Shown here one piece after another: positions 11,752-22,015 of a stretch of 64,000 nt of DNA; positions within the stretch are counted from its first letter, which is position 1, and each line of letters begins with the position of its first letter. This DNA is from RPQJ01 sp963698735. Its GTDB lineage: Bacteria > Pseudomonadota > Gammaproteobacteria > Steroidobacterales > Steroidobacteraceae. The stretch covers positions 124,001 to 188,000 of the forward strand of contig CAVOSA010000007.1 in the NCBI GenBank assembly GCA_963698735.1, in the 5' to 3' direction. Below the pieces are notes generated by a model that was not told the DNA's origin, ran no database searches, and worked only from the letters and a program-made list of their open reading frames with translations. A program made the position numbers and the translations under genes.

Positions 11752-12704
11752 CGGCACGGGTGTCGCGTGGGTCGGTCGGCGGATTCGAGACCATCGTGCT
11801 CGAGAACCAGCAGCTGCGGGCTGTCATCGTTCCGTCGCTCGGCGGGCGCGTGTGGGAGCTTGAGGATCGCATTCGCAAGCGGCAGTGGATCTGGCATCGC
11901 CCGGACGTGCCCCTGAGGGCTTCGCCGCCGGGCGCGGTCTACGACGACGTCTGGGCGGGTGGATGGGAAGAACTGTTCCCGAACGATGCGCCAGGCATGT
12001 TCGAGGGACGGCAACTACCAGACCACGGTGAGTGGTGGGCCATGTCGTGGTCCGTAGCCTCAGCGTCCGGCGGGGCCGAAGCCGTGGTCCGGCTGACGGC
12101 TGACTCGACGATCGTTCGAGCCCACTGCGTCAAGGAATTTCGCCTGGCGAACGACGGCGCGACGCTGTCGGTGGCCTATCGCATCCGTAGCGACGAGGCG
12201 CGTCCCTTCCACTTTCTTTTCAAGCAGCACCTGCCGATCGCCATCGTGCCGGGTTGTCGCCTGCTGCTGCCAGGCGGACGGGTCGAGCCGGTCGATCCTC
12301 GGTTCAGCACGTTGCTGCCGTCGGGCGACGAATTCGACTGGCCCCATGCAACGATGGCAGGCCGAGTCGTAGACATGCAGCAGATTCCAGCGCTGTCGAG
12401 CAAGCTGCAGGAGTTCGTCTACGTGCGGAACCTGCCTGAACCCTGGTGCGGAGTCGAGGACTCGAGCGCGAGTGCTGCGATCCGGATGGACTTCGACTCC
12501 AGTGCCTTCCCGTATGTATGGCTGTTCCTGACGTACGGCGGGTGGCGAGATTTGTACACCGCAGTGCTCGAGCCGTGCACGAACATGCCCAAGGATCTTG
12601 CGGACGCGGTTCGGGCGGGTCAGTCGGCGATCCTGCTGCCAGGGCAGGAGTTCACCACGACGGTCTCAGTGACCCTTTCAGGGTGGTCGGGAGCCCGACG
12701 GTGA
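11748..12704 (+). CDS. Galactose-mutarotase-like protein
   Basis: A start at GTG 11748 overlaps the upstream stop as GTGA; the earlier in-frame ATG at 11703 lies inside the previous gene. The 318-residue protein has features of the aldose-1-epimerase-like (DUF5107-type) beta-sandwich: VIVPSLGGRVWEL near the N-terminus, VWAGGWEELFPNDAP in the middle and AVLEPCTNMPKDLADAV near the end. It may interconvert anomers of a sugar used by the operon or simply bind it. No signal peptide is present, so it is cytoplasmic. It ends by GTGA overlap with the kdsB-like gene. Confidence 0.7.
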   Translation: MTARVSRGSVGGFETIVLENQQLRAVIVPSLGGRVWELEDRIRKRQWIWHRPDVPLRASPPGAVYDDVWAGGWEELFPNDAPGMFEGRQLPDHGEWWAMSWSVASASGGAEAVVRLTADSTIVRAHCVKEFRLANDGATLSVAYRIRSDEARPFHFLFKQHLPIAIVPGCRLLLPGGRVEPVDPRFSTLLPSGDEFDWPHATMAGRVVDMQQIPALSSKLQEFVYVRNLPEPWCGVEDSSASAAIRMDFDSSAFPYVWLFLTYGGWRDLYTAVLEPCTNMPKDLADAVRAGQSAILLPGQEFTTTVSVTLSGWSGARR

Positions 12705-13471
12705 CGCGCATTCTCGGCGTGATCCCCTCGCGCATGGGGTCGACGAGATTTCCAGGCAAGCCTCTCGCGTCGATTCGGGGTGTCCCGATGCTCGAGCACG
12801 TGTTTCGCCGCGCTCGAGCGTGCTCGATGCTGAGCGAGGTCGTCATCGCGACGTGTGATGACGCGATCGCGCGCGCGGCTGCTGCGTTTGGAGCGAAGGC
12901 GATCATGACCTCCGCGGGCCATGAACGTGCGAGCGACCGGGTCGCCGAAGTCGCGGCGGGGGACGAGGCCGAAATCATCGTGATGGTCCAGGGCGACGAA
13001 CCGTTGATCGTGCCGGAAATGATCGAGGCCGCCGTGGCGCCGATGCTCCGGGACCCGGCAATCCGTTGCGTCAACCTGGCCGGGAGGATTCGATCGGAGC
13101 AGGAATTGGCGGATCGCAACACGATCAAGGTGGTAACGGCGCGGGACGGGCGGGCCCTCTATTTTTCCCGGGAACCCATCCCAAGTGCCGGCGGTCGTTC
13201 GTTCGGTGCAGTGGAATGGCGCAAGCAGGTCTGTGTGATCCCATTCCGCCGCGAGGCTCTGCTGTCGTTTGCAAGCCTGCCGCGCGGCCCCCTCGAGGAT
13301 CTCGAGTCGATCGACATGCTGCGGTTCCTCGAGAACGGGCTGGACGTGCATGTGGTTCCGACCGACAGCGAGACGCATGCGGTCGACGTGCCCGCGGACC
13401 TGGAGATCGTGTCGCTACTGCTCGCTCGCCATCCGTGGCACGCGGACGAGCGGGCAGGCGTGCCAGGATGA
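12701..13471 (+). CDS. kdsB: KdsB-like CMP-sugar-acid cytidylyltransferase
   Basis: An intact protein of 256 residues starting at GTG 12701 by GTGA overlap. It begins MTRILGVIPSRMGSTRFPGKPL, the CTP-binding signature of 3-deoxy-manno-octulosonate cytidylyltransferases, and has VMVQGDEPLIVPEMIEA and LESIDMLRFLENG, both typical of KdsB. The enzyme activates a 2-keto-3-deoxy sugar acid with CTP to give the CMP-sugar donor. In a polysaccharide operon it is more likely to serve the exported glycan than lipid A core, and the true substrate may be a Kdo relative rather than Kdo. It ends with ATGA overlap to the dehydrogenase. Confidence 0.8.
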   Translation: MTRILGVIPSRMGSTRFPGKPLASIRGVPMLEHVFRRARACSMLSEVVIATCDDAIARAAAAFGAKAIMTSAGHERASDRVAEVAAGDEAEIIVMVQGDEPLIVPEMIEAAVAPMLRDPAIRCVNLAGRIRSEQELADRNTIKVVTARDGRALYFSREPIPSAGGRSFGAVEWRKQVCVIPFRREALLSFASLPRGPLEDLESIDMLRFLENGLDVHVVPTDSETHAVDVPADLEIVSLLLARHPWHADERAGVPG

Positions 13472-14418
13472 CCCGTTGGAAAGTGCTCGTGAGCGCCCCG
13501 CGCGCCATTCCGGAGCTGTCGCACTACGAGGATGCCTTGGGCAGGGCGGGGTGCGACATCCTGGCGTGCCAGCCCGTGGAGCGATTGAACGAGGCGGAGC
13601 TGCTGCCGGTCGTTGCGGACATCGACGGCATCATTTGCGGGGACGACCAGATTACTGCCAAGGTGCTGGATGCTGCCCCGCGACTGCGCGTCATCTGCAA
13701 GTGGGGCACCGGGATAGACTCGATCGACGTGGCCGCTGCGCGGTCGCGCGGCATCATCGTGTGCAATACGCCCGGTGCGTTCACTGAACCGGTGGCCGAC
13801 ACGGTGTTCGGTTACATCCTCCTGTTCGCTCGCCAGCTCGATCACATGGCCGAGGACATGCGAGCGGGGTTCTGGCGGCGGCGCGCACTGGTTTCGCTGC
13901 ACGAATGCACGCTGGGCATCGTCGGTCTCGGTCAGATCGGCTCGATGGTGGCACGCCGTGCCACGGCGTTCGGCATGCGTACGCTGGCTGCCAATCTTGG
14001 CGAGGGTTCACAAAATGACTCGGCCACTCCGGGAATCGAGATCCTGCCACTGGAGTCGGTGCTCGCGAACAGCGATTTCGTGACGCTGCACGCGGACATG
14101 CGGCCCGAGAACAGGCATTTGATCGGCGCGGCGGAGTTGGCCCTGATGAAGCCGACTGCCGTTCTCGTCAATACTGCGCGCGGAGCGCTGGTCGACGAGC
14201 CGGCGCTGGTGTCTGCCCTGCAGGGCGGGCGCCTGGGCGGAGCGGCCCTTGACGTATTCGAGGAGGAACCCCTGGCCGGGGATAGCCCATTGCGCAGCAT
14301 GACGAATGTCTATCTTGCCCCGCACAACGCCAACGCTTCCGCGAAGGCGGCCGAGCGTGTGCACGCGAACTGCATCAGAAGCGTAATTCAGGTCCTGTGC
14401 CAGACGGATCCGAGATGA
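13468..14418 (+). CDS. D-isomer-specific 2-hydroxyacid dehydrogenase
   Basis: The 316-residue product begins at ATG 13468 (MTRWKVLVSAPRAIPEL), overlapping the previous stop as ATGA. It has the family's NAD-binding glycine motif GIVGLGQIGSMVARR, the catalytic arginine in NTARGALVDEPALV, the glutamate in DVFEEEPLAGD and the histidine in LAPHNANASAKA. It resembles phosphoglycerate-dehydrogenase-type enzymes but has no ACT regulatory domain. It would interconvert a 2-keto acid and a D-2-hydroxy acid; beside a KdsB-like enzyme an ulosonic-acid or glycerate-type precursor is a reasonable guess. Cytoplasmic. Confidence 0.8.
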   Translation: MTRWKVLVSAPRAIPELSHYEDALGRAGCDILACQPVERLNEAELLPVVADIDGIICGDDQITAKVLDAAPRLRVICKWGTGIDSIDVAAARSRGIIVCNTPGAFTEPVADTVFGYILLFARQLDHMAEDMRAGFWRRRALVSLHECTLGIVGLGQIGSMVARRATAFGMRTLAANLGEGSQNDSATPGIEILPLESVLANSDFVTLHADMRPENRHLIGAAELALMKPTAVLVNTARGALVDEPALVSALQGGRLGGAALDVFEEEPLAGDSPLRSMTNVYLAPHNANASAKAAERVHANCIRSVIQVLCQTDPR

Positions 14419-16344
14419 ACAAGACGATTCCAGAGACGACGGTCCTCATTCGAGCCTTCAACGAGGAGCGTTGGCTGCCGGAGGTATTCGCAGCCCTGGC
14501 CAGGCAGCGCTACAAGGATTTTGAAGTGCTCCTGGTCGACTCGGGCTCGGTGGACCGGACCCGGGAGATCGCTGCGTCGAATGGCGCACGCATCGTGCGC
14601 ATGCGAACCGAGGACTTCACGTTCGGGCACTCGCTGAACGTCGGGGTACGGGAGACGCAATCGCCTTACATCGCAATCCTCTCCGCCCATGCCATTCCAT
14701 CCGACGAAGGGTGGCTCGAGCGGCTGGTAGCGCCCCTGCGGCAGCCCGACGTTGCGATGGTCTATGGTGGCCAGCGCGGTCACGAGATCTCGAAGTTCTC
14801 GGAGGCGCGCGACTTCGAGCGGATTTTCCCGTCGCAGCCGCGAACGGTGACCGACCCGGACAAGCCGTTCGCGAACAACGCCAACTCGATCATCAAGCGC
14901 GAGCTCTGGGAGCAGTGCCCGTACGACGAGGGTCTGCCGGGGCTCGAGGACATCGGTTGGGCCAAGTACTGGATCGAGCGCGGGTACAAGGTCCAGTACG
15001 AGCCGGCGGCGTGCATCATCCACGTCCACACGGAGACGTGGGCGCAGGTGCGGCGTCGTTATCACCGGGAAGGCATGGGGGCCCGGTGGGTCGGCATCAA
15101 GATCCTCCGGCACATCCCGGGTGAGGTCTGGAGGGAATTTCGCTGGCTGATGCACGACCTCTGGCTGGCGGCCAGGGAACCGCGTGCAGCGAGTGTCGCC
15201 CGCGATGTAGTCAGGTTCCGCTACGAAAAGACGGTCGGTACCATCGGCGGAATCGTCGATAGCCGGGGCATGAGCAATCCGGCCGCGCGGGCTGAGATCT
15301 TTTCGCAGAAGGAGTACCAGGCCCTCGTGATCCGGGGGCCGAATCGGGTGCGCCTGGAGCAGCGGGCAGTTCCCAGCCTGAAGCCCGGCGAAGTCCTCGT
15401 CCGCGTCTCCCACGTCGGGGTCTGTGCGACGGACCAGGAGATCGTCGAGGGTACGCTCGGCTATTACAAGACGGGGATGGCCCAGTTCCCGATCGTTCCC
15501 GGTCACGAGTCGTCGGGCACCGTCGTCGCCCTCGGCCCTCGGGTCACGAGCGTGAGCGAGGGGGACAGGGTCGTCGTGGAATGCATCCAGGGGTGCGGGG
15601 AGTGCCGCGAGTGCATGCGCGACGAGGCGATCCGATGCAGCGACAGGCGCGAGGTCGGCGTCATCGGCCAGGACGGCGCTTGTGCCGAGTACCTCATCAC
15701 GCGGGCCCGCTATCTGCACCAGCGTGCCCGACACTGTGTCCCTTGCGGAGGCTGCACTGGCGGAGCCGCTTGCCGTCGTCATCAAGGGGCTGCGGCGGCT
15801 TGGTTCGAAGCCCACAGGCGATCAGCCGCGACGTTGCGCCGTGTTTGGTGCGGGAACGATCGGTCACCTCGCGGCCCAGATCCTGAAGCTGCGCGGGCAC
15901 TCGGTTACGGTCATCGATCGGCAAAGCGAGCGGCTCTCGCTGCTGAACGGCGTCGTGTCGACCTCGCCGGAGATCGCGGACCTGTCCGAGTTCGAATGGT
16001 TGGTTGAGGCGACCGGCTCGCAGGCTGTTCTCTCCAGGATTCTGCAGCAGGCGTCGACGGGCGCCACGCTGCTGCTTCTCGGCCTGCCGTACTCCGATCA
16101 GACGTTCAATTTCGAGACGATCGTGGCGTTCGACCGCACGGTGATCGGCTCGGTCGGCAGCAGCGCATCCGATTTCGATGAGGCGATGGCGACCCTGCCG
16201 AAGACTCGACACGGCTCCGTTTCTCAAGACCTGGTATCCCGCTCGAGCAATTCGAGAAGGCCTTCACGTGCGGCCAAGTCGAAGAACAACCTCAAGGTCA
16301 TGCTCAGAGTTGACGCGGGAGTCGAGAAGCCGCTCGACGGCTAG
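14415..16344 (+). CDS. GT2 glycosyltransferase fused to zinc-dependent alcohol dehydrogenase (frameshifts in the second domain)
   Basis: Start ATG 14415 overlaps the previous stop as ATGA. Residues 1 to about 285 form a GT2 domain: TTVLIRAFNEERWLPEV, VLLVDSGSVDRT (metal-binding region), FANNANSIIKRELWEQC and LPGLEDIGWAKYW. Without any stop the frame runs into a medium-chain dehydrogenase: YQALVIRGPNRVRLEQ, HVGVCATDQEI and GHESSGTV (catalytic zinc), a four-cysteine structural-zinc lobe at CIQGCGECRECMRDEAIRC, and after a frame change near 15720 the NAD motif VFGAGTIGHLAAQ. Another frame disturbance lies near 16200. A fused protein of about 640 residues is implied. It may oxidise a sugar before or after transfer; the coupling is inferred. 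Confidence 0.65.
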
Positions 16345-16361
16345 CCAGGCATCGGATCCGA

Positions 16362-17471
16362 ATGTCTGACCGGAAGATGAATCTGCTCATCCTGGTGGCG
16401 GGGCTGGGCATCGGTGGTGCCGAGGTCGTCATCAAGCACCTCGTGCACGCGCTCGACCGACGCCGGTTCAACGTGACGGTGTGCTGCATCAAGACTGCCG
16501 GCATGATCGGCGAAGAACTGATTCGCGACGGAGTCGAGGTCGTGGTGCTGGCGGAACCGGGGAGGCAAAAGCCCGACTACCTGACATTCATCAAGCTGCG
16601 ACGCCTGATACGCGCGAAGCGAATCGACATCGTCCACAGTCACACGACGGATGCGCTCGCGGATGCGGCAGTGTGCCGGCTGCTGATGCCGCGGCTGAAG
16701 CTCGTGCACACGTTTCACTTCGGGAACTACCCGCACGCCGATCGAGCGGAACCTGCGGATCGAGCGGGTGTTCTGCCGCATGGCCAGCAGGCTCGTGGCG
16801 GTCGGCGAGGTGCAGCGCCAGCAGATTCGCTCCACGTTCAGGTCTGCGCGACGCGGCGATCCAGACAGTCTGGAACGGCGTGCCTTACGAGGCGGTCGTG
16901 CCGGATGGCTCCTTTCGCAGGCGCGTCGGCGGGACGGATCGCGTGCTGATCGGCACGATTGCCACGTTGATACCGCAGAAGGGGCTGTCGGACCTGATCA
17001 AGGTCGCCCAGCGGCTGCGCGAGATCGACCGCCGGGTCCTGTTCGTGATCGTCGGCGAAGGTGCCCTGCGCCCCGAACTCGAGGCCTTGCGCGACCGACT
17101 CGGGCTGGCCGATTCAGTCGTATTTGCCGGGCTGGATAAAGAATGCCTCGAAGGTGGCGCTGCCCGAGTTCGACGTGTTCTTCCAGCCCTCCCTCTGGGA
17201 GGCCATGTCGATTGCGGTCCTGGAGGCAATGGCGGCGGGACGGGCGATCGTGGCGACTCGCGTTGGGGAAAACCGCCACGTCATCGAGCACGGAATCGAC
17301 GGCCTGTTGGCCGAGCCCGGTGATCTGGATGGAATGACGAAAGCGTTGGCGCGTGTGGTCGGCGACGCCGACTTGAGGCGACGCCTGGGGGACGCAGCCG
17401 CAAAGAAGGCCTCGGAGCAATTCACGGTGGACCACATGGCCCGGGCCTACGAGCGGATGTACCTGGAATGA
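16362..17471 (+). CDS. Glycosyltransferase family 4 (three frameshifts)
   Basis: Starts ATG 16362, 17 bp after the fusion gene, with LLILVAGLGIGGAEVVIKHLV, the classic GT4 N-terminal acceptor motif. Pieces in other frames continue HTFHFGNYPH, LVAVGEVQRQQIR, VWNGVPYEAVVPDGSF, IGTIATLIPQKGLSDLI and FFQPSLWEAMSIAVLEAMAAG, the last including the donor-binding ExxxxxxxE motif. Frame changes fall near 16735, 16850 and 17145, but the total length (370 codons) is a whole number, so the indels cancel. The stop overlaps carA as ATGA. It transfers a sugar from a nucleotide donor in glycan synthesis. Confidence 0.75.
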
Positions 17472-18619
17472 AGGCGTGTTCGGGATACTCACTTGACGCG
17501 GGCAGGGGTGCCGCGGCACACCTTCTCCTCGACGACGGCCTGGAACTGGTCGGGCGTGCTGCGGGCGCCGACTTGCCGGTTTCGGGTGAAGTCGTCTTCA
17601 ACACGGCCATGGCGGGCTACCCGGAGACACTGACCGACCCGTCCTACGCAGGCCAGATCCTGGTCCTCACCTATCCCTTGATCGGGAACTACGGGGTCCC
17701 GGCAACTAGCGACAGTCTGCTGGAGTCCGGGCGCCTGCAATCGGGCCGCATCCAGGTCTCGGGCCTCGTCGTGCAGCATCTGTCGGAGCACGTTTCGCAC
17801 TTTTCCGCGCATCAGACGCTGGATGCCTGGTGCGAAACGCACTCGGTGCCCATCCTCCATGGCGTCGACACTCGAGCGCTCACCCAGCGGCTTCGAGAGC
17901 GGGGCACGATGCAGGGGTGGCTGTATCCGGGCGCCCTGGGTCGGGAGGAGGCGCAACGTCGGGCCGTGGGGATCGAAATGCGCGCGGACGTGTTTCACCG
18001 CGTGGCGCCGACGGAACCCGTGCGTTACGACGGAGGAGACCTGAAGATCCTGCTGGTCGACGTCGGTGCAAAGGACGGGATCGTTCACTGCCTGCGCAAG
18101 CGGGGCGCTTCGGTCATCAGGACGCCTTGGCATTGGGATCTCGCGTCAATGGCGGGCGATGTGGACGGAGTGATGATCTCGAACGGTCCTGGCGACCCGG
18201 CGGACCTCGGCGCCCTGACTGATCAGGTGCGCCGTATGCTCTCGAGCTTTGCCGGGCCGATTTTCGGCATTTGCCTGGGCCACCAGATTCTCGCGCGTGC
18301 AGCAGGTTTCGAGACGTACAAACTCAAGTACGGCCACCGCGGCGTCAACCAGCCCGTGCGCGAGGCCGGCTCCGGGCGCTGTTTCGTGACGAGCCAGAAC
18401 CATGGCTACGCCGTGGACGTGCAACGGATGCAGCCCGGCTGGAAGTCCTGGTTCGAGAACCTCAACGACGGTACGAACGAAGGCCTGCGGTGCATCGAGC
18501 GGCCGCACTTCAGCGTGCAGTTTCACCCGGAGGGCCGTCCCGGGCCGGAAGATACGGAGTTTCTGTTCGATGACTTCCTCGCCATTGCAGGTCAGATGCG
18601 GGCGGGAGGCGTCCGGTGA
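17468..18619 (+). CDS. carA: Carbamoyl-phosphate synthase small (glutaminase) subunit
   Basis: An intact 383-residue protein starting by ATGA overlap with the upstream GT4. The N-terminal CPSase domain has SGEVVFNTAMAGYPETLTD and YPLIGNYGVP. The C-terminal class I glutamine amidotransferase has the nucleophile elbow FGICLGHQIL and the histidine-glutamate pair in SVQFHPEGRPGPED. It hydrolyses glutamine and channels ammonia to CarB. The YPLIGNYGVP form is like eukaryotic and Bacteroidetes enzymes; Escherichia coli CarA, as I recall it, has YPHIGNVGTN. With its position in a polysaccharide operon ahead of a carbamoyltransferase, this suggests a dedicated, probably horizontally acquired copy. Followed by GTGA overlap with carB. 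Confidence 0.88.
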   Translation: MKACSGYSLDAGRGAAAHLLLDDGLELVGRAAGADLPVSGEVVFNTAMAGYPETLTDPSYAGQILVLTYPLIGNYGVPATSDSLLESGRLQSGRIQVSGLVVQHLSEHVSHFSAHQTLDAWCETHSVPILHGVDTRALTQRLRERGTMQGWLYPGALGREEAQRRAVGIEMRADVFHRVAPTEPVRYDGGDLKILLVDVGAKDGIVHCLRKRGASVIRTPWHWDLASMAGDVDGVMISNGPGDPADLGALTDQVRRMLSSFAGPIFGICLGHQILARAAGFETYKLKYGHRGVNQPVREAGSGRCFVTSQNHGYAVDVQRMQPGWKSWFENLNDGTNEGLRCIERPHFSVQFHPEGRPGPEDTEFLFDDFLAIAGQMRAGGVR

Positions 18620-21600
18620 CCGGTGTGCCACGGACGGTACTGCTCCTGGGTTCCGGCCCGCTGCAGATAGGCCAGGCCGGCGAGTTCGACTACTCGGGGT
18701 CGCAGGCGCTCAAGGCGCTGCGTGAGCAGGGCGTACGCAGCGTCCTGGTCAACCCCAATATAGCGACGATACAGACCAGCGAGGAACTCGCAGACCGCGT
18801 CTACCTGGCGCCGGTCAACGTCGAGTACGTCACCCAGGTCATCGAGCGTGAGGGCATCGACGCGATCATGCTGTCGTTTGGCGGCCAGACGGCGCTCAAT
18901 TGCGGACTCGAACTCGACGAGCGAGGAGTGCTGGATCGCTGCGGCGTGAGGGTACTGGGCACGCCGGTGGCGACGATCCGCGACACCGAGGATCGCAGGC
19001 TCTTCAGCGAGAGACTGACCGAGATCGGGGTACGGATAGCGCTCAGCATCGCCTGCAACACCATCGACGAGGCGCGCCAGGCCATAGATCAGGTCGGCTT
19101 GCCCGTCATGTTGCGTGGCGGCTATGCGCTGGGTGGCCGCGGCAGCGGGATAGTCGAGCAACCATCCGAGATTGAAGCGAGCCTGAAGAGGGCGTTCGCC
19201 GGCGGCGCGGTCCAGGTGCTGGTGGAGGAAAGCCTGCGGGGCTGGAAGGAGATCGAGTACGAGATCGTCCGGGACGGGGCGGACAACTGCATCACCGTGT
19301 GCAACATGGAGAATTTCGATCCCATGGGCATACACACGGGCGAGTCCATTGTCGTCGCGCCTTCCCAGACCCTGGACGACCACGAGTACCAGATGCTGCG
19401 GACCGTCGCGATACGTACGGCACGGCATCTTGGCATCGTCGGCGAGTGCAACATCCAGTTCGCGCTGGATCCACGCTCGCGTGATTACCGGGTGATCGAA
19501 GTCAACGCGCGCCTGTCGCGTTCGTCCGCGCTTGCAAGCAAGGCCACGGGGTATCCGCTGGCGTACGTTGCCGCCAGGATCGCCCTCGGCGCTACGCTTC
19601 CGGAGATACCAAACGGGGTAACGGGCAAGACGACGGCCCTGTTCGAACCGGCATTGGACTACATCATCTGCAAGGCGCCGCGTTGGGACCTCGTCAAGTT
19701 CGGTGGGTCCGTGAAGGAACTCGGCAGCGAGATGAAGAGCGTAGGGGAGGTCATGGCCATTGGCCGCACGTTCCCGGAGGTGCTGCAGAAGGCGCTGCGA
19801 ATGCTCGACATCGGAGTCAAGGGCGTCGATCCGGATGCGTTCGACTTCGCGGACCTGCGCAGGGAGTTGCGCTTTGCGACTCCGCGCCGGGTGTTCGCGG
19901 TGGCGCGAGCCCTGAAGGAGGGTTTCGGCATCGAGGAAATCCACCAGTTGACGCAGATCGACCCCTGGTTCCTGCGCGAGATCGAGAAGATCGTCGACTG
20001 CCACACCGGTTTCGCATCGCAAGAAGCGGCGTTGACACCACCGGACGTCCTTCGCGCCAAGCAGCTCGGGTTCTCGGACCAGATGCTCGACGACTTGACT
20101 GCGTCGCCCCGTGGAACCACCCGCGCGGTTCGGCTCGCGGCCGACATCCGTCCGCACCTGGCGCAGATCGACACGACGGCCGCCGAGTTCCCGGCGGTGA
20201 CCAACTACATGTATTCGACTTACCACGCCGACTGCGTCCGAGGCTCCGGTCTCGTCCGGCCGCAAGATACTCATCCTGGGGTCTGGCGCCTATCGCATCG
20301 GTTCGAGCGTCGAGTTCGACTGGTGCTGCGTCAATGCGGCCAAGGCGCCGCCAAGGCGGCCGGATTCGAGACGGTGATGGTCAACTTCAATCCGGAAACG
20401 GTCAGCACCGACTATGACGTCTGCGACCAGTTGATCTTCGACGAGATCAGCCTGGAGTCCGTGCTCGAACTCTGCGATCGCGAACGCCCGTTCGGCGTGG
20501 TCGTCAGCATGGGCGGGCAGTTGCCCAACAACCTGGCTTCGCGCCTGTCGCAGGCCGGGATACCGATACTCGGAACCACGGCCGCCAACATCGATCGCGC
20601 CGAGGATCGCTCGAAGTTCAGCGCGCTGCTGGACGCCCTGTCGATTGCGCAGCCGAACTGGGAGGCACTGGAGGATGCAAGCGACGCCGCCAGTGTCGTC
20701 GAGCGCCTTGGAGGATTCCCTGTGCTCGTCCGTCCGAGCTACGTCCTCAGTGGCGCGGCGATGAGCGTGGCGCACGAACACCATCAGTTCGTGGCGATTC
20801 TCGGACGGGCAAAGCGCATTTCGCCGGATCATCCGGTGGTCGTCTCCAAGTTCGAAACCCACGCCAGGGAGATCGAGATCGATGCAGTGGCCGACGCCGG
20901 CCAGGTCGTGTTGTGGGCGATTTCGGAGCATGTAGAGAACGCCGGTGTCCACAGTGGCGACGCAACCCTCGTACTGCCACCGCAAAGTCTCTACCTGCCC
21001 ACCATTCGCCGGGCGCGCGATATCGCCGGCGAACTCGCAAGGGCACTGGAGATCACTGGCCCGTTCAACGTGCAGTTCGTGGCCAAGAACAACGAGGTCA
21101 AGGTCATCGAATGCAATCTGCGGGCTTCCCGCTCGTTCCCGTTCGTCTCCAAGGTGCTCGGCGTCAATTTCGCGGGCGAAGCGATGCGGCGCATGCTCGG
21201 CTGCGGCACCGACGCGACGGTCAACGTGCTCGAGCTGGACTACGTCGGCGTCAAGGTGCCGATGTTCTCTTTCGGGCGCCTGCACGGGGCCGACCCATTG
21301 CTCGGTGTCGAGATGGCCAGCACGGGCGAGGTCGGCTGCATCGCGAGCGACATCCACGAGGCGTTGCTGCTTGGGCTGATTTCGACTGGGTTCCGCGTGC
21401 CGCGCCGCGGGCGTACTGCTGTCCCTGGGCCCAAAGGTCGAAAAGTTCGCCTTTGCCGACGAGGTGCTGATCATCCGGGACGAGTTGCGCCTGCCGATCT
21501 TTGCGACGGCGGGCACGGCCGGAATGTTGCGGGACATGGGCGTCGATTGCCACGTAGTCGGCAAGACTGAAGCGAGCACGGACAGCGCCATTCGTGCGAT

Positions 21601-21866
21601 CGAGGCTGGTTCCATTGATCTCGTGATCAATATTCCCCGTGACCTACGACGACGAGGGCCGCCCGGATGGCTTCAGGATCCGGCGAGCGGCCATCGACCA
21701 CGGGGTGCCGCTGATCACGGATCCGCAGCTTGCGCGCACGGTCATAGAGACGCTGAGGCGAACACAGGGGCCGGGCTATCCTGCCGCAGTCGATGGATCT
21801 GTACGTGAAGCGGGCGGGAAATTCGCCAACCCTGCCGAGCGCAGCACTTGGCATGATCTGACATAA
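18616..21866 (+). CDS. carB: Carbamoyl-phosphate synthase large subunit, eukaryote/Bacteroidetes-like type (three frameshifts)
   Basis: GTG 18616 overlaps the carA stop. The first half is one clean frame: LLGSGPLQIGQAGEFDYSGS, SFGGQTALNCGLEL, CNMENFDPMGIHTGESI and EVNARLSRSSALASKATGYP, the first ATP-grasp module. Frame changes near 20240-20340, 21405 and 21640 interrupt the second half, which still has KILILGSGAYRIGSSVEFDW, SMGGQLPNNLA, RPSYVLSGAAMSV, SEHVENAGVHSGDATLV and a C-terminal MGS-like domain (ATAGTAGMLRDMGV). GGQLPNN and LSGAAM are markers shared with eukaryotic CAD; the E. coli protein reads GGQTPLK and LGGRAM in those places. About 1,080 residues. It makes carbamoyl phosphate from bicarbonate, ammonia and two ATP. 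Confidence 0.85.
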
Positions 21867-22015
21867 GACGAGCGGCCGCCCGCATTCACTTGTGCGGTGA
21901 CCGATCTGCAGTCACTGAAGCGCAGATTGACGGCTCTCGTTACGCTTCTAGACACTTGAGGGGAAGCTCGCGCCAGGACAAGGAGCGGCTCTTCCAGCGG
22001 GAAAGAAATACATAG

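Noticed and set aside
18592..20274. A 560-codon minus-strand open frame opposite carB
   Set aside because: Antisense to clear carB ATP-grasp motifs; typical high-GC shadow frame.
21867..22015. Possible sigma-70 promoter (TTGACG 16 bases before TAGACA) ahead of the carbamoyltransferase
   Set aside because: The -10 is weak and read-through from carB is equally plausible.
21867..22015. Riboswitch or pyrimidine-responsive leader near carAB
   Set aside because: carA starts inside the previous gene, so it has no leader; the gap after carB shows no conserved fold I recognise.
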